From assembly GCA_037951105.1 (NCBI GenBank), contig JBAMJV010003084.1, forward strand, positions 62,001-126,000: 64,000 nt of DNA, given 5' to 3'. The position numbers were made by a program, and so were the translations under genes. This document shows positions 1 to 11,600 of this stretch, one piece after another. The notes beneath the pieces are model-generated. The model saw only the letters and a program-made list of their open reading frames with translations. It had not been told where the DNA came from and made no database searches. This stretch comes from Echinarachnius parma. Lineage: Eukaryota; Echinodermata; Echinoidea; Clypeasteroida; Echinarachniidae. Every line of letters starts with the position of its first letter. The stretch's first letter is position 1.

Positions 1-50
1 CGAATAAAAACCAGTCGGATCGGGTCGAGTCGGCTCTGTCTGCAGAGGGC
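1..50. mobile_element. right end of a TIR element (cut by window edge)
   Basis: This carries the same right terminus as the copies at 257-465, 684-893 and 898-1123: a GTCGGATCGGGTCGAGTC core, then GGGC and a TTAA-containing stretch (52-55). Only the end is inside the window. Confidence 0.6.
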
Positions 51-256
51 TTTAAGCATCGCCGTAATAAGAGCCACGTAATGTCATTTTTCGTGAAATA
101 CAATTAAAACGTACATTGTATGACTTTGGCACGCCCGCGTTTTACGGGGTGTTAATGGCACTGTAATATACTCATGTCTAAGTTTTCTTTACGTGGCTCT
201 TTGATATTAATTGTTACGGCAATAAATATGTATGCATATAAACATCATCATAACAA

Positions 257-465
257 GCCCGCAGCATACAGAGCCGACTCGACCCGATCCGACTGGTTTT
301 CTGTCAAGCTAGAGTCGGGCACGATCAGTCGGAGCCGATTCATCATGTTGAATCGGCTCCGACTGGCTTCCGACCAGGAACATCTGAGTCGTGAGGCATC
401 ATACCCTGATCCATCCGACTGCAAACCAGTCGGATCGGGTCGAGTCGGCTCCGTGTGCGCTGGGC
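257..465. mobile_element. short TIR (MITE-like) element, copy 2
   Basis: The ends are long imperfect inverted repeats: GCCCGCAGCATACAGAGCC and the GACTCGACCCGATC core on the left, and their reverse complement on the right ending in GGGC. An inner palindrome (GCCGATTCA...TGAATCGGC, about 338-361) sits mid-element. There is no coding capacity. No clear target duplication is visible for this copy. Confidence 0.7.
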
Positions 466-683
466 TATATATCACTACCAGTACAATTTTGACTTTGAAA
501 ATTGAGGGGAATACGGACTGGGCAAATATACAACTTGCATACACTTATATAATCTACTACATGCGGTATCAAATTTACAATACATATTATAATATATCAG
601 TGCAAAAACGGAAAACAATCATTTTGGACGCCTGTTTCCTCAAACGCAGGCTATTTACTGTAACATTAAAAACGTAGACTAAT

Positions 684-893
684 GCCCGGCGCAGACAGAG
701 CCGACTCGACTGGTTGTCCTTCCGATCGGCTCAGTTTTCAGTGCCTCGCGACACACATTTTGCCAGTCGAGAGACAGTCGGATGACAGTTGGGGCCGATT
801 CAACACGATAAATCTGCTCCGACCGACCGGGCCCAACTCTAGCCTGATTGAAACCAGTCGGATCGGGTCGAGTCGGCTCTGTCTGCGCCGGGC
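684..893. mobile_element. short TIR (MITE-like) element, copy 3
   Basis: This has the same terminal inverted repeats as copy 2 (GCCCGGCGCAGACAGAGCC / GGCTCTGTCTGCGCCGGGC) and a diverged middle. The right end is followed by TTAA (894-897), which is also the left border of copy 4, so the two abut. Confidence 0.7.
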
Positions 894-897
894 TTAA

Positions 898-1123
898 AGC
901 TCTCCGCCCACAGAGCCGACTCGACCCGATCGGACTGGTTTTAAGTCAGGCTAGAGTCGGTTTCGCTCAGTCGTAGCCGATTCAAGATGTTGAATGGGCC
1001 TCGAATGATCACCGACTGGTTCTTGACCAGCAATACAGGAGTCCTGAGGCAACGTATAATGAGCTGAACCGACTGAAAACCAGTCGGATCGGGTCGAGTC
1101 GGCTCTGTGTGCGGATCGAGGGC
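898..1123. mobile_element. short TIR (MITE-like) element, copy 4
   Basis: It is flanked by TTAA on both sides (894-897 and 1124-1127). Terminal inverted repeats share the GAGCCGACTCGACCCGATC core with the other copies. The TTAA flanks fit piggyBac-type target choice, but no transposase is present, so the superfamily is an inference. Confidence 0.65.
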
Positions 1124-1620
1124 TTAAAAGGTTTTTCACGGAATTATGGCGGTCACAATTATAATAAATACATTCATTCATACATGAAGATGTATAATAC
1201 CGTACCATTTTAATAAAACCATATCTTGATACAGTGCATGATTATGTTGCACCGAGTAGAAGAGGGCGCTATTTATGTTTTGTACACGGGTGCTAGCTCT
1301 TGTATAATATATAGATGTTGGTTTTGAATATCTCTGGATATGCAGTCTTTCCTATACTACACATGGAAGTTTTGATATGTTTTAAAATGCAGAACTGAAT
1401 TATAATGTGTGATAATTTGCTACATCTGCCTTTCTGCAATATTCTTAAGAAGTAATACTGTCATTAAGTATACTACATGTACCTGCGTATATCTGCAGAG
1501 AGTGTTTTGTTCAAGGGGGATGAATTAATAGATCGCCCTCTGAACAAAGGGTTATCTATTACTGATCTGCGCCAGTTAGTTATATATTTTCTGAAAAAGA
1601 GGAAACATTTTAGCACTTAC

Positions 1621-1686
1621 AGAATTTTGCAGAATGTCTCACGAAGTAGGCTGCCGTCTCTGTCTCTTCGGATAACGTGCCGTTCC
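1621..1686 (-). CDS. candidate exon after the ShKT exon
   Basis: Minus strand: pyrimidine-rich acceptor ending TTACAG, 66 open bases, then GTAAGTGC donor. The length is a multiple of three and the reading frame is phase 1 at both ends, matching the upstream exons. The peptide ([20 protein letters not shown]...) has no cysteine and no recognised domain; it contains an N-G-T sequon. It could be a linker, or a chance match. Confidence 0.5.
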
Positions 1687-4600
1687 CTGTAAGGACAAAT
1701 AAAACACTATGATTGTTTGATATTTGTTTTGTAAGGTAAAACAAATGTGTACTTGCTGCTCAATACTCGATGAAGGGAGGACAGGTTCAAATCGTGTTTT
1801 TTAATACAGTGCGCACGCACGTCATCGATTGCGATGACGCACATACGTCACATTAATTTTGTCGCTGATGTACTTTTTTTTTGGGGGGGGGGGGGGGGGC
1901 TAGCTATTTTTGTTTTAACAGACGCGCGTCCAATCAATTAATTATGAATTATTTTATGACCAACCTGTTCCGTCGCCCGGTTCGCACTGCCCACAGCTCC
2001 TGCGGCAATGCCACTGCATCCAACCCGGGTTGCTCTCACATTCACCGCGGAACTCCCATGCATTGCACTCATCTCGCTCATCCTGACATCCTACAGATAT
2101 TAAGAACAATTGTGATAATGTCTGATGATGTTTTAATTATAAAACATCACGTAAAGATTTTTAAGATTAAAAGTAATATCACTCACTTTTTTGAATAAGT
2201 AATTTGCCTGAATAATATATTACATTTGAATGCTATCTATAGTGAAAGTAATAACATCATCAATATTAACTACTGCTACCACTAATTATAATAACAATGA
2301 TGAAAACGATCATGTTTAATTGACTATAATTTCCTAGATCGTGTTAATTATACTCACCATATTTATCTAATAAAGATACACAGTAAAAACAAATTATAAA
2401 CCCAGGTCCATCACAGAATTCTATATAGGAAATTTAACATAAATGGCTCAACTTTGAAATGATTCGTTCCACTTTAGTTGGGTCAACTTATACCTACCAC
2501 ACTCTAGCTCATCTGACCAATCACCACAGTCGTTATTTGGGTTTAGTTGGGTCAACTAATACCTACCACACGCTAGCTCATCTGACCAACCACCACAGTC
2601 GTTATTTGAGTTTAGTTGGGTCAACTAATACCTACCACACTCTAGCTCATCTGACCAATCACCGCAGTCGTTATTTGAGTTGCAGGCGTTATCCCTGTGG
2701 ATGCACTTCTCCCCGTTTGCGCAAGGAAAATCTTGAGAGTTGCACGATTCTTTGCCTGTTTCAATCACAAAATAGAAATGTAATATTAGCTGTAAACCAA
2801 ACACCAAAATTGGCCTATCAAGATTGTTTTCCTGTTTCAATCATACATAGAATAATTATGTAGAAATGTACAATTAGCTGCAAACTCAACACCTAAATCG
2901 TCACTCAAAATAATCCTGATCAAAATCGCCTCACCACTCGTCATATAATATGTCACTCAATTTGACATTTTGACGTTACCTAATGTGTCATCAGTCCGTT
3001 ACCAAATGTTTAACCTAACTCGTCACCGTTTATATACGCACAACGTGCCATTCAAATCATCAACCCACTCGTCAAATAATGTGTCACCTTAACCCTGCAC
3101 ATAATTCGTCACCCGACTTAACATCCAATTCGTCACCCTATATGTTACCTAACTTGTCAACCTACTCATCACTTTACTCGTCACCCATCTGGTCATCCAG
3201 ACTGTCACACAACTCGTCACCCATCTCGTCACCAATCAAGTCACCTAACTCGTCACCAATCAAGTCACCTAACTCGTCACCAATCAAGTCACCTAACTCG
3301 TCACCCAACTCGTCGCCTAACTCGTCACCCATCTCGTCACCTAACTCGTCACCAATCAAGTCACCTAACTCGTCACCCAACTCGTCACCAAACTCGTCAC
3401 CTAACTCGTCACCCATCTCGTCACCAATCAAGTCACCTAACTCGTCATCAATCAAGTCACCTAACTCGTCACCCAACTCGTCACCAATCAGGTCACCTAA
3501 CTCGTCACCAGGCATTTATTCCTTGAAGCCCTGGTCCGTTAATACCAAAGTAAAAATGCTCCGAACGCATTGAGATTAATCACACCATTGCTATACTAAA
3601 ATTTACCGGTTATCACAAGTATTTTACAACTAAGTGACTTACAGTCGTTCTCGTCCGACCTATCTCTGCAGTCGCCATAGCCGTCGCACACCAGCTCGTC
3701 GGGCACGCACTGCTTCCTGTCGGCGCACATGAAGTGGCTCTCTGTGCAGTCGTCCACATCGGCATCTAAGTATCGAAATCAAATACATTCGAACCTGTGT
3801 TAGCGGCCACCTGTCTATATTAGCCAACCTGCCTATAGTATATTGGCCACCACAAGTGATCCCCTGTCGAGAAAAACACTATTACGGAACCTGCCTATTG
3901 AGGTCACCTGTCTACAGTAGTCACTTTTCTTGAGTCCCTTCGGTGGTCACTATAGACGGGTTTGACTTAGTATCAGAGTCATACTTAACGGCTGAAATCA
4001 CTATGGGACGTATTCATTGTAAATAACGGTTTATCATTGTATTTGTTTGATATTTCTGCATTTTTTATCGCATACAAAGACAGTATGGTGTTCAACCCTT
4101 TGGTTATAGTGAAAATAATTTATGTTTTTACGAAAGATAAACAAGAACATTAGATCATATTATTTGTGCAAATAAGTTATCGTCTACATGCTTATTCATG
4201 AGTAATGTGAACTGCATGGTTTTATAGACCGTGTATTGTATCAGTTCAAAGATAATATTTTAGACGAATCATATGCATATTGAAAGAATATAGCTGCATT
4301 AGTTTGACTTAAAACATCAATGGGAAAGGTACATACCGTCCGGGAAGGGCATGATGGGGTCACATGTCCACCCATCTTTGGCCAGTTCTTGACCCTTGGG
4401 ACAGGAACAGGTGTAGGACCCGTGGGGTTCATTGACGCACCCTCCGTCGCACCAGTCCTCGTGCTCTCGGCATTCGTTGACATCTAAACAGTATTTCATT
4501 AGATATCGGTTGGTTTTTGTTGTTGTTTTTTTTCAGACGAACACACGTTCAATCAAAAAATATTACTTTGAACGTCTGGGACCGCACTTTATCGTCACCA

Positions 4601-5613
4601 TCCTTGAGATGCATCATCGGTTAAACCGGGGCCGAGCCCTGTCCACTTGACCAGAACACCTCTTCACCTTCATATTAAACTGTTCCGTTTTCTATAACGA
4701 CTCTATGAGTTGTATTAACCTGATTGGTCAAATCCCGTCACAATTGTATTCTTTAAAATGAAGCAAATCAAAAATCAAAACATCACAATACATTATGCGA
4801 CTTATATCATGTATAATATGTTGCATGCGTGTTCGTAGACCGCTCCATTCTTGGACACACATGGACTGTTAGTGTTAAAGGGACATTCCCTCTTTTGCAA
4901 GTCAAATTTCAAAAGTTGCGAGGTTGTCTTATATGAAAGAAAATGTCATTTAACGGCATGCCTGAAAAATTAGAGCTTGAAATCTCTTTTTCGTGGAGTT
5001 ATAGCCCTCAAAATAATAAAACGACAGGTAGCGTTTAATTGTGCCTTACACGTGTATTCACCCAGTGAGGAAGTTCGTACACGGATTCCACGAAGTACCA
5101 CAACGCTATGCGTGACCCCTACGTGTCCCGCGCTAGCTACGTGACCCGCGCACAAATAACAATAGCATGACCGAATACTATACAAAATAACTAAACCTCG
5201 CTTAAACTGACTACATGTAATTACATATTCTTCCTTTTTGAGATTTGTTTCCATGACATACATTTACAAATGTCGGCTTCACAATACCTTTACAAGAATA
5301 AGTACAATATTGTTGTAATATTATGCTAAATTAGTTAAACTCCTTTATTGACCGATACATAGTTTGATAGAGGGACACATTCGTTATTCATTCGTAGAAT
5401 CCAAATTACAGGGCTGTTCGATCTGATTTTGTGTTTGTGTGTTACATTCATCCCCATCCGTCAACTAGAAACTGTTCAGACGAATTGTAAAAGGGGGACA
5501 GTCCCTTTAATGCGTATTATCATCAATTCAATTTGTATGCTCGCTACACCAGTTGATAATTATTTTAACCAGGAAATCAACTTATTAACTAACTAACTAA
5601 CTAACTAACTAAC

Positions 5614-5656
<43 letters not shown>

Positions 5657-8600
5657 TTGTAAGTAAGTAAGTAAGTAGTTAGCTAACTAGCTAGCTAACT
5701 TAATAGCCAATTAAATAGCTAACGTAAGAGGTAACTAACTCACATACTTACTAGACTACCTACCAAATTAACTTACTATTTAGCTTAGTAACTACTTAAA
5801 GTAATACATAAAAACTAGCTAACTACCTAAATAAATAATTGTAATGCTGACAGTCGACCACGTGGCTGAAATGTGCCACCATGCTGACATAATAAAAATT
5901 AAGGGGTTTCAGGGACGAACGCCGTACTAGGGTTTTCTATAGCGCAGTCGGTAAGAGCACCGGTCTGGCAATCCGGAGGTCTCTGGTTCGAATCCCGTTG
6001 GAACCCCATTTTCTTTGCTCTTTTTCAATCACATTCTATATTTCTGATCAGTTTCTCTATATGTTTGAATTAATTATTAAAACAAGCTGCATCACTTCGG
6101 TGATCCCTCGCATATATCCCCAAGTCGATTTCTATCCTTCGGGTTTATGTCAGATTTATAATAGCTTCTGACCACTCGAGCAATGAAAGTTAAGGGGTTT
6201 CAGGGACGAGCGCCGTTCTAGGGTTTTCTATAGCTCAGTTGGTAAGAGCACCGGTCTAGCAATCCGGAGGTATCTGGTTTGAATCCCCTTGGAATCCCAT
6301 TTTCTTTGCTCTTTTTCAATCATAAAATAAACGTAATGGAAATAATGTAAAGTGTTCTTTATACGATAGATAATTCCCACCAATATTTGATGGATACCAA
6401 ATGACCTACCCGTGCATGTCTCCGCCCTTTGAGCGAAGTAGAACCCTTCTTCACACAGGCACTCACAGTGAAAGACATCAAGGGACGTACCGCGAGGGCA
6501 CATCATTCCGCTGCAAGCTAGGTAACAGATGAAAAACAACAACACTTCAACAAACATATTTTAGAAGATATTTTATATAGAAGGGGATCGATGAAATGTA
6601 CAAATCAGTTGGAAGCAAGAACGTGGTTCGTTTATATAAACAAGGAAAAGATGGACCTATTTATAACTACAAATGTATATTCAAACATTATATACAAACC
6701 TTCTGTTTTGAAATAAGATCAAAAAATCAAAATATAATTTCTCTGCAAGGATAAAAAACTTTTAAATAACGATCGCTATATAATTAGTAGGCATTACGTA
6801 GAGCATTTTCATCACGTGATATTTGAGACTTCAATCATATACAAATGTCATTGCAAGATTCTTCTGACTGATGTTTAATAGTTACATAGGAAAGAACAAT
6901 GTTGATCCTAGGAGGTATAAGAAAGTACCTCCATGGTTTATCTAGTAAAAGTGACATATTGTGTTAGATGTTATCATCTGTAAACTGCTCATCGATTTTG
7001 ACTGCAATCGAAACGCGTTCCTGGAACGTTTTTCATTCAATCATAAATATCTCCATAATCTGGGAGAAAATCGAAAAATCAAAACACATTTAATTCTTCT
7101 GTTACCATCAGCCAAACAAAATGACGCGATTTAAATTTTAAAAACTCCAAGTGATTTTTGGGGTTTAATTTGACAAGTGACAGTTATTGCTTCACTGTAT
7201 AATAATAATAATAATGCTAATAACGGTTATTTATATAGCGCTACTCCCGTGAGGAACATAGCACTTTACACAATTAGTTATTACCCCGGTCAACGGATAC
7301 ACACTGCAATCATACCTGCACCCAAAGTGCACAGTTTCCACTCCCTAGGGAGTATTCCAGTCTGAGAGGGGATAACGCTCGGGGGGTCTTACGTAAATCG
7401 TATGGTTTGGCGGGCTGGGCGGTGCACGTCCGGTTATCCCGGTTCACACGAAACCCCTCTTGGCAGTAACAGATGTACCCCTTGTTGGTGTTGAGGCACC
7501 CCTGCTCGCAGCTATGCATGTCCAGTGCACACTCGTTCACATCTGAGGGTAGAAATTCCGGGGATAAATTCATTTCGAATGAACATAATCAATGATATAC
7601 ATGTATAGATGTTCATAAACTTAGATTATAATATTCGTGTAAAAGTTTAAGACCAGGGTAATTTGTTGGCAACAGCATATGTACCCCTTGTTGGTGTTGA
7701 CTGGCGAGGCACCCCTGTTCGCAGGTATGCATGTCCAGTGCACACTCGTTCACATTTGAGGGAAGAAATGGCAGAGAGAAAACTTCGAATTCACATAATC
7801 AATGTATAGATGTTCATGAACTTTGAATTTGATTTTCGTGTATAGGTGTAAGACCAGTGTAATCGTGTTGGCAACAGCGAATGTACCCCTTGATAGATAA
7901 TGTTGAGGCACCTCTGTTCGCAGTATACATGTTTAGTTCAAACTCGTTCACACTGAGGGAAGAAATAATATCAATGATATCTATACACTCGATTTATGTA
8001 ACGCATAATGCTATACACGTATTATAAGCTGTTCATGAACGTCAAACAATTGTTCATTTCCTTGGGTTTTACGTATTTTGATTTTATATTTGGTTGAAAT
8101 AAAATAAATAGAATTTAATTGAACATGAATTACAATCTTTGTGTAACAGTGACGGTTCACACGGTCGCCCTTTTTGTCAATAAACATGTATGTTTTAAAT
8201 GCTAAGTAAATTATAACATTTCATTCTCTCTCTGCTTTCATAAAATAGTGGAAATATATGACACTAAGTGAAATGAAAGTGGAAATTACAAGCAGTTATT
8301 AGCAATTGTAATTTCTATAAGAACAATAGTTCGCCTTACCTTCACACTCTTCCGTAATGAAGTTGTACCTCATACCCCCACCGCAGTCACAGCTACACCT
8401 GTCTGTATGGAGTCTGGCCCCACCGTAACACGCCAATCCCTTACATGCTGTCAAAAATAATTTGGATTTAAACAAATGTTAATAGTTGGTCAAATTCTTT
8501 TAGATTTGTAATGCGGTATACTATTTCAATAAAATAGCCTCATGCACACCGGCCCGTTTGAATGAATGAATGAATGAAAACAATTTATTCATAAAAAAAA

Positions 8601-11600
8601 ACCAATCAAAATAAAACATATACACACCTAAACAAATGATTAACAATATTTGATTTATAACAAGCTAGCAAATAACGTAAATTGCTTGTCAAGGCTAGCT
8701 TTTTTAAATACGTTTCAAATATTTAAATATTTTATCTGTTTCTGAACCGATTTTGATCAAGCAAAGGCTGTTTATTATCTCACAAAAAATATTTCTTAAA
8801 GCGGCCTATTGGTGAGGGTTTTAAAGACAACGATTTCAACCGCTTTCATAATTTATTTTGTAATGTAACTATATCAAATACGGTATATGTATCCACGATA
8901 AACATGAAACATACACAAATAACGAAATCATTATGCCATGGAATTGCACAATAAACGGCTGACAACCTTACGCAGGATTTTCGGAGCTTTGTAGCAGTCC
9001 CATCCATTGGAATGTTGTACATAGCCGCTGCGACACCTGCACTCGAACGACCCCGGACTATTGGTACAGGTTCCTTTGCACCGGGACGGGCTTTCCCTGC
9101 ATTCATTGATATCTGTCCAAAGATTTCCAAAAGGGAGCAATTACACTTATTATTAACCGTGGTTGATCCAATTACGGGGTAACATAATTAAACCAATCAT
9201 TTACAATGCGATAGACATAGCTGTTTTACAGCTTATATCCGTTGGTTTTGTTTTTATGGTTAAAATAATAACATTTATCAAAACAGTTCACGGGAAGACC
9301 CCCCCAAAAAGTATATAAATTATAAATAATATACACTCTAAAAACACCCGGGTCAAAATTGACCCGGAAAAGAGTCTGTTGGGGCCACACTCCGTTCAGG
9401 GTCAAAAAATGACTCGGAATAGGGTCACGAAGACCAGGAATGGGGTCACATCTGACCCCATTCCGAGTCATTTTCGGACCCGCAATGGAGTGTGGCCCCA
9501 ACGGACTCTTTTCCGGGTCAGTCTAACCCGGGTGTTTTTAGAGTGTAGGTTTTCTCGCTCAATTTTGCGATTGTGTCATTCGAATTGATAATAGGAGCAA
9601 ACGAATTCAAGCGATTTGCGATCGCCGTGTCAAAGCAGCATTCGAATTCGTAAATAGTCGTTCAAAATCACGTAGGAGCAAGTGAATTTGCACAAAGAGC
9701 ATACCTTTTCATCAATGGTCATTCGAATTCGCGAAAGGGCAGTTGACAGTTGGCTGCACATTCGTGAATTCGAGTGCCCATAAATGAACTTCTGTGTCTT
9801 ATTCACGAAAGCTTATGCATATGCATGAATTCGCTTGCACTTATTCGGAATTTGGAAGACCGATACCAACGATTACGCGGTAATGCGTGAATTTGAATGA
9901 CCCTTAATGAATTCGATTGAAAAAAGTGTAAAATTGAGCGGGAAAACCTATAATAAGACCGCGGTTAAAATAAAGTTAGCTGCAATTAAGTTTAAGGTTT
10001 TTAGACTCAGTCTGATGCTTAAACAGTAGTGTTGATTAATTGCCGATCTTGCTATTTTATCCTTTATAGGTGTCCTCCCATGAACTTTTATTTGATCAAT
10101 GTATTAAGGACAGTCGTGTATAAAACTGATACAAATTCATTAGCATTCTCTAAAAATGGATCAAAATTGTTGTCATCTACATGCCTTGGCAACCCGTGTA
10201 AGGAAATCGTATTTCCTATTCGTACAGGTTTATAATAGTCAGACACCTCAAGTTTCAACTATTTTTAATTTTTTTAATGTGAATGTAATGTTCATCAACA
10301 AAAAAACAAAAAAACAAATATTTTGGTATGTTTTCAAATATGTGTAGGATTTTTATATATTCTTCCAAATTATCGAATAAAAGCTGATCCCCAACATTTC
10401 TTCGGATCGGATATATTTATGGATGTTTCAGCTGTTTCTGAACCGATATTGATAATACCTCCTTTATCCAACAATGTTAATTCGGTCTTTAAAATTGTGT
10501 GCTTTTTCGAATTCTACACTTAGTCTACATTACATCACTTTTTCTTTTCTTGAAGCGCTTGCTCTCTAAACCAAAACTGAACTATCCTACAAATTGGCTT
10601 ACCAACACATCTGCTGTATCTTGCGTCATTCTTGTAGCCTTCGTCACAGACACAGCGACACTTGTCCTGGTCCAAATACTGGTTCTCACCGCATGTAAGT
10701 TGACAAGTACCTATTATATGAGTAAAAACACATGGGAAAGGTTCAATTTGATGGTCAAATGTCATGATATGTTACTTAGGCTAGTTTGCTCCCCGGGGAA
10801 TTAAGAAAGTGTGCATATCATTGTGTGGGTTTGAAATGTACCTGATGATCAGGGGTAACAAAAAGCCAGGCGCGTCACATCGTGACAGACATTAATGTGC
10901 ACAGTATATAAGTGGCCATTATGGTTCTTATTATTATATATTTTTGTATTGTGTCGAATATTCAAGTTTAACACTTGATTGAGATGGTCGGAAAGTATAT
11001 ATTTTATTGGCAAGATTGGTAGAGCGCGCGCTTTCCAATCAAGAGATCCCGAGTTCGAACCCTGCCCACCGCGTTTGTCCTTCACAGCAAGACAATTTAT
11101 CCATAATTGCTGCTCTCTATACCCATGTGTATAAATGGGGACCCGATAGGAGGTGAAAGCCTTTATGTGAGTGATCTTCTCAATGCCCATGAACCGCTTG
11201 GAAGGAATGCTCCCCAGGGAGTGGAGGTGGTGCACACAATGTGTGCTCGTTTGTATCGTATCCTATATGACCGGGGTAATAATATCATTGTAAAGCGCTT
11301 AGAGATGATTATCAATCATATATTAGGCGCTATATAAATCGCATATATTATATTTATCATTTGATGTGTATATAAAGGAAACAAAGATTAGAGCGGCAAC
11401 GGCAAACGACGCCTGAATTTGGATAAATGTATTTGATCAAAGTATATAAAAGTAATTATATGAAATATTATACTCACTCGAAGGTTCCTCGCTGATCGCT
11501 GGTCTTGTTCTGGTCTGTGAAAAAAAGGTGATGAGAAATAAAAGACAATAACGATGCTTTAAAAATGATCATAATATCACAGACTCACAGAAGGTTTGCG

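Noticed and set aside
174-677. 167-codon open frame near the left end
   Set aside because: It runs through a TIR element and AT-rich flank and has no domain.
1965-2090. ShKT exon read as a toxin gene
   Set aside because: It is one module exon in a multi-domain host protein, in phase with its neighbours.
3079-3573. Long Ser/Pro-rich and Gly-Asp-Glu-Leu open frames
   Set aside because: Both strands are open only because of the minisatellite unit; no splice or start context.
5930-6007. Functional tRNA-Ala gene
   Set aside because: The head is embedded in a longer repeated unit with other copies, and its stems have mismatches; a SINE explains it better.
6410-6557. Met-started frame with [17 protein letters not shown] before the CxCxC exon, like a signal peptide
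   Set aside because: The hydrophobic run is the intron's pyrimidine tract and acceptor; the exon has the same phase and length as its two sister exons, and the real signal peptide exon is at 16993.
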